Assembly (NCBI GenBank): GCA_943735955.1
Contig: OX030956.1
Span: 3,623,912 to 3,687,911, forward strand
Source of the DNA: Piscicola geometra
Lineage: Eukaryota > Annelida > Clitellata > Hirudinida > Piscicolidae
DNA length: 64,000 nt
Reading direction: 5' to 3'
Shown piece by piece: positions 46,801 through 63,288 of this stretch; the stretch's first letter is position 1, and every line of letters starts with the position of its first letter. The translations under genes and the position numbers were made by a program. A model generated the notes under the pieces. The model saw only the letters and a program-made list of their open reading frames with translations. It did no database searches and was not told the DNA's origin.

Positions 46801-48715
46801 TGTTTCACGAATTTAAAAGCACGTCAAAATACTTTGTTTCATTTGGCATTTTTACGTTTTTTATTTGAGTCTTATTCTCATAAATTCAACTCTCGTGATA
46901 AGAGCATATAATTATTTTACATTTCTGTAAATTAATTTTTAAGAACATACATTAGTTTTATCTTATCGAATAATCAAGATAGTAAAAAAAATTCTTTAAA
47001 GTTGTTTTGCTTTAAAGAATTATTGAACGATACTGTTTATAAAAATATAAAAACTTATTGGTCTACTTAACTAAATGATTAAGTGTATCAAGACAATAAT
47101 ATTGTAGAATATAATTTTTTTATAGATATATAGCTTTGAGAAATATTAATCAATTTAAACGATTAATCGTGGCTTATGCTTCTTTTTTCCAACTAAAAAA
47201 TTTTTTGCGAAAAAGTATTAATTAACCGTTTTGATATAAGTTAGATTTTAGCTAGACGGATAACAGCACTGTTATCGTGAAATCAAATAAAAGTCAAGCC
47301 GAATTAAATCAAATCAGTTCTCGGGAAATGTCTCTTTTAACAATGGCATTAAATAGCCGTTGAGCTCCCTTGAGTATTATCTGCTCTAAAATTTATTAGA
47401 TTTCATTAGATATATATCTGGTACATGAAAGAAATACTTAATTTTTTCGAAAAAAAGATAATTGGTCTGCGAACTTTATTTGTCTAAGTTTGCATTGTCT
47501 AAATTGGATTCATCCTATATCAAGAAAGATTATAATCTTCTATCTGAAAAAAAATTAACTTAGAAAACGGCTATTTTCGATCGCTATCTATTTTCAAAGT
47601 GAAGAAAGTAGTTTGATTTACAAGTTTTCAAAACGTTTTCTAGTGTATTGTCGTTTAGGGTCTGTGTATGCAAAGTAACACTACATATTCTCTATATATC
47701 CTTTGTGAATAAAATATATACAGGAAAACTTTCAAAACATTTATCATTGAATAAATAGTTAAATAACTTAACCTAACTTACTTTTTAAACTAACAAAATG
47801 AATAAAATTGAAGTCTTAAATTTATTCATTCCACAGATAGTTTAAAGAGTTATCTTTTTTTTCTTTTAGGATTCTTTTTGAAATAATTGTTTAAACCAAT
47901 TATAATTTTATTTATGAATAAAAACCATAAAGATTTTTTTATATCTTTTTAATTTTGTTTTATATTTACGAAAAATACATATGTATAGGCATCAGCTTAT
48001 AAAAGATGCTGTTCCCTTGAATGCACCAAAGATAAAGATTCGCGCCTGACATACTTGTGCTAATTCTTTCGACTACTAGACATAAGCTAGCAATTTCGGT
48101 TCAAGACTCGTCAACGAGAAAAAAAGTGAGTGGTTTAATCTAATGGTAAAACATTATTTTCAATTTAACTGCTAGAATTTGTAGATTTCTTTTATTCTTT
48201 TAGACCAGTCGCTAATGTAATTAAATATGTCGTAAAATAAAAATAGAAAAATTATTTTTTTAAATTTAAATTTATTTTTGTAATTTGAATTTATTTTTTA
48301 AAATTTAAATTCAGTTTTTTAATAAATAATTATTCTACCAAAACTTTTTAAAAGCTCAATTTTCTTTCTTAAAAATCTTAATTTACCTATAGTAAGAAAT
48401 TGTATTATTCTGTTATACTTTCCTATTTTTTATAGTTTTCTTAGTAAACTTTTTCGATCTTTAAATTTTTTATTTCCATTTTATTACTCATATTTTTCTT
48501 TTATTGGCATTTGCAGAAAGGTAAAGTAGATATAATTCGAGATATTTGCTTTTTTCTATTTTAAAAATGCTCTAAAATCGTTAATCTAGAGTTTTTATTT
48601 TTTGAATTGTTTGAATATAATTTGGTGCTATTTTTATAAAGAAATTGATTAAAATAAATTAGTTTTATCGAGCGCGTTATTTCAATAAATACATATTTCA
48701 AAAAATATTTGACTC
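43887..48715. other. Gene-poor AT-rich region
   Basis: Nearly 5 kb without any convincing exon. It holds the TTAGGG block listed separately and otherwise unstructured AT-rich DNA with many A and T runs. Confidence 0.55.
45065..45127 (+). repeat. Interstitial telomeric repeat, TTAGGG type
   Basis: About ten units of TTAGGG with variants TTAGG and TTAAGGG and GGATTAGGG over 63 bp. TTAGGG is the ancestral animal telomere repeat; arthropods mostly use TTAGG. Confidence 0.9.
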
Positions 48716-49673
48716 TTGACTATGTATAAAAACCTATTTTTCAAAGGTTTAAAGATAATTTATGCTGACGACTTTTATATTTATACATCTTTTACTGACT
48801 CTTCTCTTGACCTTACTGTTGATAAAATAACTCTCTGTCTTCAATCTATAATCTCTTGGGCTTCTTCTATGTTTCTCAAACTTAATCCGGACAAATTTGA
48901 ACTCATATATTTCAATAAAAAATCAAAGTATTTACTATCTCTTCCTTCTTTAGTTTTGCCTCCCCCCTCTTCACTCTCTCTAAACCCTTCATCTTCTATT
49001 CGTAGCCTTGGTTTTATTTTTGATTCTAACTTGTCTTTAGCTCCTCAAATTCTATCTGTCTCTAAATCTTGCTACTTCCACATTCGTCGTATTAAACAGC
49101 TTCTTCCTTTTCTCGATGATCCTACCCTACAACTTCTTGTATCCTCTCTAGTTCTGTCCAGGATTGATTATTGCAACTCTCTTTACTATGGTCTCCCTAA
49201 TACTACTTTGGCTCCTCTAAATAAAACCTTCAATTGTGCTGCTCGTCTTGTTGCTCGTGCTTCTAAGTTTTCTCACATTTCTCCTTATCTTCGTTTGTTA
49301 CATTGGCTACCTTTGAGATCTAGAGTGATTTTTAAAATATGCCTAAATATGTTTAAAATTCATAACTGTAATGCTCCAATCTATCTTAAAAATCTAATTA
49401 AACAACCCCCTAAATCTGGTCTAAGATCATCTACCTTTAATCGTTCTTTTCGTTTTCCAGTTAAACACTCTTTTGCTAAACGTTCTTTTTCTTACTGTGG
49501 TCCTCTTTTATGGAATTCTTTACCTTCTTCTTTAACTTCAACTAAGTCACTCATAACTTTCCGTCGAGGCCTGAAGACGTACTTGTTTGGGACGTGATGG
49601 TTGAGCGCTTTTGTTTTCTTAGTAAAGGGCGCTATACAAATTATTAGTGATTGATTGATTGATTGATAATATT
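48716..49673 (+). mobile_element. 5'-truncated L2/CR1-like LINE (reverse transcriptase C-terminal half)
   Basis: A 293-codon frame (48716-49597) begins close to the reverse transcriptase active site (IIYADDFYIYTSF) and runs without a stop through the thumb and C-terminal region (RIDYCNSLYYGLPN, LRLLHWLPLRSRVIFKI, CGPLLWNSLPSSL, FRRGLKTYLF), as in L2/CR1-clade LINEs. It is followed by a short 3' end GGGCGCTATACAAATTATTA and a (TGAT)n tail (49645-49670). The endonuclease and the first half of the reverse transcriptase are missing, so it is a dead 5'-truncated copy, but the absence of stops suggests recent insertion. Confidence 0.88.
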
Positions 49674-49696
49674 AATTTTTGCCAATTTTTTCAGTA

Positions 49697-54992
<5,296 letters not shown>

Positions 54993-55484
54993 GCGTTTTC
55001 TCGAAAAAAACCGTATGAGACATACGAAACTGACTTAAATTTAAGGAGAAAGACCTTCATCAATCAAAATATGATAGATCATTACTATTGGATTTTTCTT
55101 AAGCTGCATTGTTGAAAGCTCATTTAATATAAGCTCATTTTAGATTATGTGATTCATATATTTCACAAAAATTTCGAACCCTATTATTTCGTTTTATGAG
55201 ACATATTGTTACGATTAATTGGCAAACATTCCACAAAAACTTACAATTAATATTCTATCATTTATCTCTTAGTAAGTGCGCGGAGTTTTAAAATAAATTC
55301 AGCAACAATATTTTGTTCATCTTTCAATTTTAAAACTGAAATTGGCTCTAGATTTTTATGAATCTTGTGTAATTTACTTTGTTTATTATCTCAACATCAG
55401 TATCAAGAAAGTTTTATCAGAAAGATATATTTCAGAAAAACTTTTTCTCCATTTTAAAATGAAAAAAATAAAATAGTGGATAAA
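54993..55484. other. Intergenic AT-rich spacer
   Basis: Between the converging Cys-rich protein gene and the membrane microprotein; no further exon recognised. Confidence 0.5.
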
Positions 55485-55625
55485 CTATTCGTCATGATAG
55501 GCATCAGGCTGCATGAGTGAGTGTTCCTTGCGCACCAGGTACAAAACCACGAGCACTTCAACCAAGGCCAACAAGACGAAGGCGAAGAAGGAAGATCTTT
55601 TGGCAGGCTGGATCCACTCAAACAT
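55485..55625 (-). CDS. Single-pass membrane microprotein, 46 residues
   Basis: An uninterrupted frame from ATG (55625) to TAG (55485-55487) encodes MFEWIQPAKRSSFFAF, then the hydrophobic helix VLLALVEVLVVLYLV, RKEHSLMQPDAYHDE. A basic patch (KR) precedes and RK follows the helix, and a short acidic tail ends it, like many conserved small integral membrane proteins. Local GC content is well above the surrounding AT-rich DNA, as in other exons of this window. I do not recognise the family. It could also be a single coding exon of a longer gene, although it has its own start and stop. No function is proposed. Confidence 0.55.
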   Translation of the reverse strand: MFEWIQPAKRSSFFAFVLLALVEVLVVLYLVRKEHSLMQPDAYHDE

Positions 55626-56044
55626 TCTTTGAAGAGGCCGTTTTTAGTGTTTTTTTCTATGTCGTTAAATTGTAATTTAAGAATTACGAACCCTCACGAA
55701 GCTTCGATAGTAAGTGAAAAGGTTTCAACGAATTAAACTAGACATGATATTTTGTAGATTTGGAAACTTTAATCTTTAGGGAAATAGGAATCTGCCATTG
55801 AAAAGTGTCATTTGTTTTGACGCAAGCTTGAAGCAATCATGCTGCTGCAAGAACAACGTGTGTAGTTGTAGCTACTACAATAATTTTGCGAAAAAAACAA
55901 ATTTGAACAATTAAAAATCGAAAAAATAATAAAAATCTATATATATATATTTGTTTTATCCAAGAAAACAAAATAATTATTTTCAAATCAACTTATAAAA
56001 ACTTAAATAATATAAAAAATTACATTTCCAAGCGACTGAAATAT
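55626..56044. other. Spacer between microprotein frame and SETD6
   Basis: AT-rich; includes the SETD6 3' untranslated region. Nothing else recognised. Confidence 0.45.
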
Positions 56045-59000
56045 TTATTTGTATAAAGATTTCAGAAAGACGTGACAAATTTCCATCTGGCCTTTTCTGA
56101 GGTAACATGAAAAAAGCTTAATGCTCGATTTCCTGTCATCGCCTCCATCTTTCAGCGTCAGCTCACTCAACCTGGTCTCTTCCTCCTCAATTGAACGAGG
56201 AAACTGACTCAAACGCCTTTCCATTAATCTAAAACAAGAAGATTTGAAATTTATTTTTAATTATTCAATCTAGAAAATATATATATATATATTTAGTAGA
56301 TTAAATTGATTAAATAAACTTGGAACATTTATAAAAGAATTGATTAAATAAACTTTGAACATTAAAAAAAACTTGATTAAATGATTTTAATAAAAGTAAT
56401 TAAATAAATCAAATTATGACATACTTCTTGAAGAAATGTTTTTCTTCTTCAGAAAGTTTGTGAATAGTATCTGAAAATAAAAAAATAATAAAAATAACAT
56501 CTTCTAAAATAAATTACCTCAAAGATCGTTATGAAGGCAACATTTCTCACCGTAGTCTAGGACCTCTTCCTCGTTTTCATATTCCCTCAACCATTCGTCA
56601 TTCTCTTCACAGCTTTCAAATTCACTTGCATCCATCAATAGCACCTGGTGAAATTGTGAAAATATTAAGTTAAAAAATGATTTAATAATAATAAATAAAA
56701 ACGAATAAAAAAACATTTATAAATGATAAGGAATTAATAAAAATTAATAAATGACAAAAAATTAATAAAAATTAATAAATGAAAAAGAATTAATAAAAAT
56801 TAATAAATGAAAAAGAATTAATAAATATTTATAAATGTAAAAGAATTAATAAACATTAATAATAATAAAAGAATTAATAAATACTAATAATTTTAACTTT
56901 TTAAATAAATTTAGATGCAAATAAAGCACATTACATAAAGCGCATGTCTAAGCCAATATGCATCCAGCACTGCTGTCTTATCAAGCCTAGCATCCTGCCT
57001 GAGAAAGCCCTGCATGAAATAAAAAAACTCCCTTAGAATACTCATAGAATGCATTTCGTCATATCATATTTAAATAACTACCACGGATACGCTAAATTAG
57101 ACGTTCATCTTGAAAGTTTAAAATTTCAAATAAATTATTTTAAATATTGAGAAAAATGTTTTTTTATCGAAAAAGTACCCTTTTTTTAAGAATTTCGATC
57201 TTGCGGTCAAGCAGTGAGAGGTCAGGGGCGCTTGTACACTCCTCCCTCACCACGTCCACCAACGTCACCATGCTTACATACACCTAACAGTGATGTTGAT
57301 GATGATGATGATAAGAATGATCATGATGATGATGATCCTGATAATAAGGATTATGACACTGGCTGATGTTTAGTTTAATAATTTTGAAGCAAAAATCATG
57401 AATGATATAAACTTGTTTGAAAACAAGAAAGAAAAATTAATTAATCACTAATAAATACAATATAAATATAAAAATAATATGAATAATAAAATAATAATAA
57501 TAATAATAATAATATAATGAATCAAATCATCGTGATTAAGTCGAGGCACTATGTCATGCAGAGCGAGGTCTGGACGTTCTGTGTAGCCATACATGTGCAG
57601 TAGGCCCTGGTTGCTGAAGTTACCATATGTGTTGTACACCTCTTCCCCCTGTTGTGTCGATGGGCAGGGAAATGGCATTTGTAGACGCGGCATTTGAAAA
57701 CCACAAAAATAGTTTATATAGAATCGCGCACACAATAATTATAATGGGAATAATAATAAATATATTAGATAACCAAAATCTTAAAACATCATTATTTTTA
57801 AAGAAAATAGTTTGTTAAGTGCTTTTAGAAGGTAATTTTTAAAACTTGAATGTCTATGGCAGTCAATAATTCATTTAAATAATACCTATTTTTTGGGAAA
57901 TTTAAAAGTAAAAAAATGTATCGTATAAAACATAGTATTAACTCTAATATTGCCCTAAAAACAACATCAACAACAAAAACTATAACTGCAACAAAATATC
58001 AACCACTACCACTACAACAATAACATTAACAGCAACAACGACACCAAAAAACAACAAAACTAACAGCTTTGATGTGTCTCGTAGCACGCATCTGTAGTTC
58101 GTCTTTTAGCGAGAAGTTCATACTGGCGTTGTGATTGCTCACGTGGTTCAGAATGTCCGCCAGAGGAACCATCAATAGCGGGTAAGACTCATCATCATCG
58201 TCATCATCACTATCGTCATCATCATCCCGATAGACATACATGTCTTCTTCTTTTAATAGTTTATGGGAGTAAAAATGGCTTCAAATTTATTTTATCCTGA
58301 AATTCTCACGAAATAAAATCTCTAATTATAACTAATTTGAAGAATTTCAATTGAATGCTATTCTGTTAAGTAGGTCAAGTTTGTAACAGCTATAAATACA
58401 GATACATTCAAAATAAAATCAGATAAATTCTGGCTAAAATCTCCGATGATGTTCGACTACAAATTCGATAATGACATGATAATGAAACAATAACAAATTA
58501 AATATATCTCAACTAGAAGTCAAAAACCTGCATTGGTTTAATTCCTGTAATTAAACTAAACTGAAGTTTGAAAAGTGAATCTCACCAGGCTCCCTGATGC
58601 TGTAGGCGTTCACGAAGGCGACCATCCGTTTGAACTTTTCAAACGTTACTTTCTCACTTTTTGATTAAGCATGTGTGAAACTATAGTTTTATATTTTAAA
58701 TCTGTAATTATTTTTTTCCCTGAATTGATTGACTTGAGATTATCAAGTATTAACAATGACATGAAATAGAGACCGACCGAAACAGATATTTTTAATTCGG
58801 CCGAAACCGAAATTAGGCCGAAATTGAAATTCTATTTTCGGCCGCAACCGAAATTAAGCCGAAATTGTAATCAGATTTTCGGCCTAAACCGAAACCGAAA
58901 TTTTTCCCAACTTTTATTAAAAAGAAAAAAATAGTATTTAACGATAACAATACCAGTTTATTAAGTCAATCCAAACAAACGTATATTTTAAGCCAAAAAT

Positions 59001-60664
59001 CAACAGTTTTAGGCAAGGATATCTAGAATTCCAGATGTTTGTATATGTCACTCAAACAATTAGTCTTATGAAACCAATAGATCAATCAACCACCATATAT
59101 AACAGAGATGAGAATCGAACCCAAACTTAATAGTTCGAGTTCGATTGAGGATATACAGATACTTACTTTTGACAATTACATTTTTGTAAAAAAATGTTTT
59201 TAAAATAAACATTTGCTTAAAATAAGTTTTGTTAAATATCATCATTGAACGTTTGCCAATTAACTTAAATTATAATTACAGTGGTTGTTGTTCCAGATGC
59301 TTGTATATGCTATTCGAACAATTAGTCTGATGACACCCATAAATCAATCAACCACGATTACTAATAGATATCTAATAGGGATGTGAATCGAACCCAAACT
59401 TAATAGTTCGAGTTCGATTGAGTATACACAGAGTTATCAGATAAACTACATAAAAAAATAAAAATTTCGGTTTTTCGATAAATATGAGATCCATCTCGGC
59501 CGAAACCGACATTGAGCCGAAATGATAACATTATTTTCAGCCGAAACCGAAAATTTGCCAAAATTGTAAATTTTGAATAGGCAGAAACCGAAAAATTGCA
59601 GTAACTAAAAAAATTGACAATTTCGGCGCCAAAACCGAACCGAATTTCGGTCGGTCTCTAACATGAACTACGATTAGATATAACTTTACAGAAAGAAATT
59701 AGTGAACTTGAATTTGTGAGAATGTTTTTTGATGAATGGTCGAACGATTTTGTTGTATTTTTCAGTGATATCGGAAAGGTCTGAAGAAAGACTGGATGGG
59801 AGGGTTGTTCCTTTCAATTCAGTCTCTACTTCCTTTCTGCGCATAAATAGAGAGTTTTTTGGAAGGAAAAATTAAAAGTTTAAGCATTGAAAAATATAAC
59901 TTATATTTTAAGATATTTAAATATTTACACATAGAAATCCCGTTTGCCTTAATAAAATTTTAAAAATTTGAACAAATGAACGTACTTGCTCCAGAACATG
60001 GGCAGATGTAGGTGCTGGAATGATGAAACCATATTGAAGTAAGGACGCCAGTAACTAGAAGGGTCGGAATATTCATAGAGAAGAACGATCAACAACTCCT
60101 CCCAGTCACTCATATTCTTCAAATTGGCTAGTGGTATAATGGTTATTTGGTGTTTCAATAGCGATTTTAAAATTTTATTGTATATGAGGCGTCACTTACA
60201 TAAAATTAAATGTTTAACTTTAATAACAAATGTAATATACAAAACTCCTACATTCTTTAAGGAGCGACCCTAGAGAAGAGTTTTGAGGACACAAAATAGT
60301 TTTCCTAGGAATGCTGAAAAGCAATTCATCTTCAGAGATGTCTTTTGTAGCTACCATTCCCCACCCTGAACTCATACCCTCCTTTGTTATGCGAACCTTC
60401 CATTTACAAGAAATGTGAGTGGTAGATATTGTTTCAGAGTTTGAGATATTTTCAACTTTTTTAAACTATTGTTATATAATTTCAATTTTTTGAAATAATT
60501 TTTTTAGAATAATGAAATATTTTAATGGAAACCTTATCATTCATATGGAAACCTGCGGTATTCATCCAATTGGTGAAATCATTTAAATTCTTCACATCTT
60601 CTGAAAATATTTTTTTAGTTTCAAAATCATCTTCAACATTTTTGATTTCTCGTTTACATGTCAT
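56045..60664 (-). CDS. SETD6: N-lysine methyltransferase SETD6
   Basis: Twelve exons: 60533-60664, 60252-60396, 59986-60127, 59690-59836, 58586-58656, 58065-58249, 57550-57648, 57179-57283, 56935-57009, 56551-56644, 56425-56470, 56045-56228; 1425 nt, 474 residues (human 473), frame intact. SETD6 methylates non-histone proteins such as RelA. The split SET domain is visible: GMSSGWGMVATKDISEDELLF and SIPR near the N-terminus, SYWRPYFNMVSSFQHLHLPM FW, the core VPLADILNHVSNHNASMNF, and GEEVYNTYGNFSNQGLLHMY with GYTE. The NH of ILNH and the tyrosine of NTYG are the usual AdoMet and catalytic residues. A Rubisco-LSMT substrate-binding region forms the C-terminal half. Just before the SET core there is an insert of 11 Asp in 14 residues (58200-58240). 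Intron 4 contains a hAT-type element. Confidence 0.93.
56690..56890. repeat. AT-rich minisatellite, about 31-bp unit
   Basis: Units like ATTAATAAATGAAAAAGAATT recur about six times in a SETD6 intron, decaying toward the right end. Confidence 0.75.
57294..57350. repeat. Short GAT/TGA trinucleotide repeat
   Basis: TGATGATGATGATGATAAG-type run immediately upstream (on the minus strand) of the acceptor of SETD6 exon 57179-57283. Confidence 0.7.
58767..59660. mobile_element. Non-autonomous hAT-type element, second copy, 894 bp
   Basis: Same ends (TAGAGACCGACCGAAA and its complement), same subterminal CGGCCGAAACCGAAATT units and same core as 19971-21095, but shorter and more mutated. Flanks ACATGAAA (58759-58766) and ACATGAAC (59661-59668) match in 7 of 8 bases, an aged 8-bp target duplication. 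Inserted in SETD6 intron 4 in the same orientation relative to the plus strand. Confidence 0.9.
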
Positions 60665-60704
60665 TTTAACTCAAATATAAACGTTAGACAAAATATTTAA
60701 TTAT

Positions 60705-60825
60705 TGTAAATTGTACAGTGTAAAAGTAAATGAAGGTTTAACCAAAGAAAACTGATAATTATTCTGAAGTAAATTATAAATATAACAAACTTATTAATGA
60801 ATGTACTTTACAAATTCTAAAAACG
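60705..60825 (+). repeat. Left copy of a direct repeat flanking the satellite element
   Basis: Begins TGTAAATTGTACAGTGTAAA about 40 bp upstream of the SETD6 start and is repeated with roughly 85-90% identity at 63123-63247. Confidence 0.85.
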
Positions 60826-61020
60826 TTTGACAAACAATTTAATTATTGGAAGTCATATACCTATAGTAATACAATATACTATATATATACTATATAGATA
60901 TATATATATATATATACTAAATACTATAAAGTATATAGAATCTATAATTATTATAGATAGTTATTATAGGTAGTTGCATGGCCCTTTAATTTGTATTTAA
61001 TCGCGCTGATAGGACAATGC

Positions 61021-61071
61021 TAGTCTTATGTGTATATGCTATAAAGTTTATAGCATATACACATAAGACTA
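61021..61071. repeat. Perfect hairpin: 23-bp arms, 5-base loop
   Basis: TAGTCTTATGTGTATATGCT plus ATA, loop AAGTT, then the exact reverse complement ending at 61071. It abuts the first satellite unit. Confidence 0.95.
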
Positions 61072-62790
61072 CTTGATGCCTATTGTGCATCTCTTGATTT
61101 GATATTCTGCCTTATTTGATGTTCCATGCACAATTTTTTGCTTTTTAAATTTATATTGGTTATTTTTTGATATAATTTCGAAAATTTCAAGCCTCGAGGT
61201 GATTTTTGAGCTGACATATTCTTCGTCAAAGTTGATGCCTATTGACAAAAATGTCAAAAGTGCATCTCTTGATTCGATATTCTGCCTTATTTGATGTTCC
61301 ATGCACAATTTTTTGCTTTTTAAATTTATATTGGTTATTGTTTGATATAATTTCGGAAATTTCAAGCCTCGAGGTGATTTTCGAGCTGACATATTCTTAG
61401 TCAAAGTTGATGCCTATTGACAAAAATGTCAAAAGTGCATCTCTTGATTCGATATTCTGCCTTATTTGATGTTCCATGCACAATTTTTTGCTTTTTAAAT
61501 TTATATTGGTTATTGTTTGATATAATTTCGGAAATTTCAAGCCTCGAGGTAATTTTCGAGCGGACATATTCTTCGTCAAAGTTGATGCCTATTGACAAAA
61601 ATGTCAAAAGTGCATCTCTTGATTCGATATTCTGCCTTATTTGATGTTCCATGCACAATTTTTTGCTTTTTAAATTTATATTGGTTATTGTTTGATATAA
61701 TTTCGGAAATTTCAAGCCTCGAGGTAATTTTCGAGCGGACATATTCTTCGTCAAAGTTGATGCCTATTGACAAAAATGTCAAAAGTGCATCTCTTGATTC
61801 GATATTCTGCCTTATTTGATGTTCCATGCACAATTTTTTGCTTTTTAAATTTATATTGGTTATTTTTTGATATAATTTCGAAAATTTCAAGCCTCGAGGT
61901 GATTTTTGAGCTGACATATTCTTCGTCAAAGTTGATGCCTATTGACAAAAATGTCAAAAGTGCATCTCTTGATTCGATATTCTGCCTTATTTGATGTTCC
62001 ATGCACAATTTTTTGCTTTTTAAATTTATATTGGTTATTGTTTGATATAATTTCGGAAATTTCAAGCCTCGAGGTGATTTTCGAGCTGACATATTCTCAG
62101 TCAAAGTTGATGCCTATTGACAAAAATGTCAAAAGTGCATCTCTTGATTCGATATTCTGCCTTATTTGATGTTCCATGCACAATTTTTTGCTTTTTAAAT
62201 TTATATTGGTTATTGTTTGATATAATTTCGGAAATTTCAAGCCTCGAGGTAATTTTCGAGCGGACATATTCTTCGTCAAAGTTGATGCCTATTGACAAAA
62301 ATGTCAAAAGTGCATCTCTTGATTCGATATTCTGCCTTATTTGATGTTCCATGCACAATTTTTTGCTTTTTAAATTTATATTGGTTATTGTTTGATATAA
62401 TTTCGGAAATTTCAAGCCTCGAGGTAATTTTCGAGCGGACATATTCTTCGTCAAAGTTGATGCCTATTGACAAAAATGTCAAAAGTGCATCTCTTGATTC
62501 GATATTCTGCCTTATTTGATGTTCCATGCACAATTTTTTGCTTTTTAAATTTATATTGGTTATTTTTTGATATAATTTCGAAAATTTCAAGCCTCGAGGT
62601 GATTTTCGAGCTGACATATTCTTCGTCAAAGTTGATGCCTATTGACAAAAATGTCAGAAGTGCATCTCTTGATTCGATATTCTGCCTTATTTGATGTTCC
62701 ATGCACAATTTTTTGCTTTTTAAATTCATATTGGTTATTGTTTGATATAATTTCGGAAATTTCAAGCCTCGAGGTGATTTTCGAGCTGAC
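61072..62790. repeat. 175-bp satellite, ten units in an A-B-C-C higher-order pattern
   Basis: Units start at about 61072 (short, lacking 17 bp), 61231, 61406, 61581, 61756, 61931, 62106, 62281, 62456 and 62631 (3'-truncated). Diagnostic bases sort them: A has TTATTTTTTG and CGAAAATTTC; B has TTATTGTTTG, GAGGTGATTT and a CTTAG or CTCAG end; C has GAGGTAATTT and GAGCGGACAT. The order is A B C C A B C C A B, a 700-bp four-unit period repeated 2.5 times. Because 175 is one more than a multiple of three, open frames run through on both strands; they are not genes. Confidence 0.97.
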
Positions 62791-63122
62791 TAAAATCACT
62801 TAATAAAACGTATATTCTTATAAACAAATATATGAAGTTTGTATAATGCCGTTAATACAAGCCGCACACTTGATTTAATCGACGCGCTGCAACGTGACTC
62901 ACTTATTCAGCCTAACAACATGTGAGACCTCTAATGCTAATTTCCACTTTTAAATAGCTATATCTTCGTTATTTGTAATCGCTTATCAATATATTTAGTA
63001 TATTTTTTTATGTTTTAAACTCCTTTTTCAGAAAATAATAATTAAAACTCATAAAAGTGAAAAAAAAAATCCCGTGCAACTACCTACTATAATATAGTAT
63101 AATATAGATATGTTGGAAATTC

Positions 63123-63247
63123 TGTAAATTGTACAGTGTAAAAGTAAATGAAGGTTTTAACAAAGAAACCCGATAGTTATTCTGAAGTAAAGTTATAAAA
63201 TATCAAAACAAACTGATTAATGAATTTACTTTAAAAATTCTAAAAAA
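63123..63247 (+). repeat. Right copy of the direct repeat flanking the satellite element
   Basis: Matches 60705-60825 from TGTAAATTGTACAGTGTAAA to TTAATGAATTTACTTT with scattered differences and small indels. It ends about 40 bp before the stop codon of the kinase gene. Confidence 0.85.
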
Positions 63248-63288
63248 TCTATAAATATAATATATGTTTTCATACTTAAAATATTTTA

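Larger units (their letters stand above)
60969..63084. mobile_element. Satellite-bearing element with short inverted ends (Helentron/HINE- or pearl-like)
   Basis: The left end GGTAGTTGCATGG (60969) and the complement of the right end GGTAGTTGCACGG (63072-63084) match in 12 of 13 bases. Between them lie a perfect hairpin (61021-61071) directly followed by a 175-bp tandem array (61072-62790) and about 280 bp of AT-rich DNA. No transposase frame exists. Inverted subterminal ends, an internal tandem core and a hairpin near one end are the plan of Helentron-associated elements and of mollusc pearl elements; assignment to either is inference. Confidence 0.6.

Noticed and set aside
48050..48115. Possible tRNA gene (GGTTCAAGACTCG resembles a B box)
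   Set aside because: No T-stem pairing, acceptor stem or A box could be drawn around it.
61069..62765. Overlapping 75-residue (+) and 117-residue (-) open frames repeated along the array
   Set aside because: They follow the 175-bp satellite exactly and shift frame each unit; both strands are open equally, so they reflect repeat structure rather than coding.
61072..62790. CRISPR-like regular spacing
   Set aside because: Units are 175 bp with no spacers and the genome is animal; it is a satellite.
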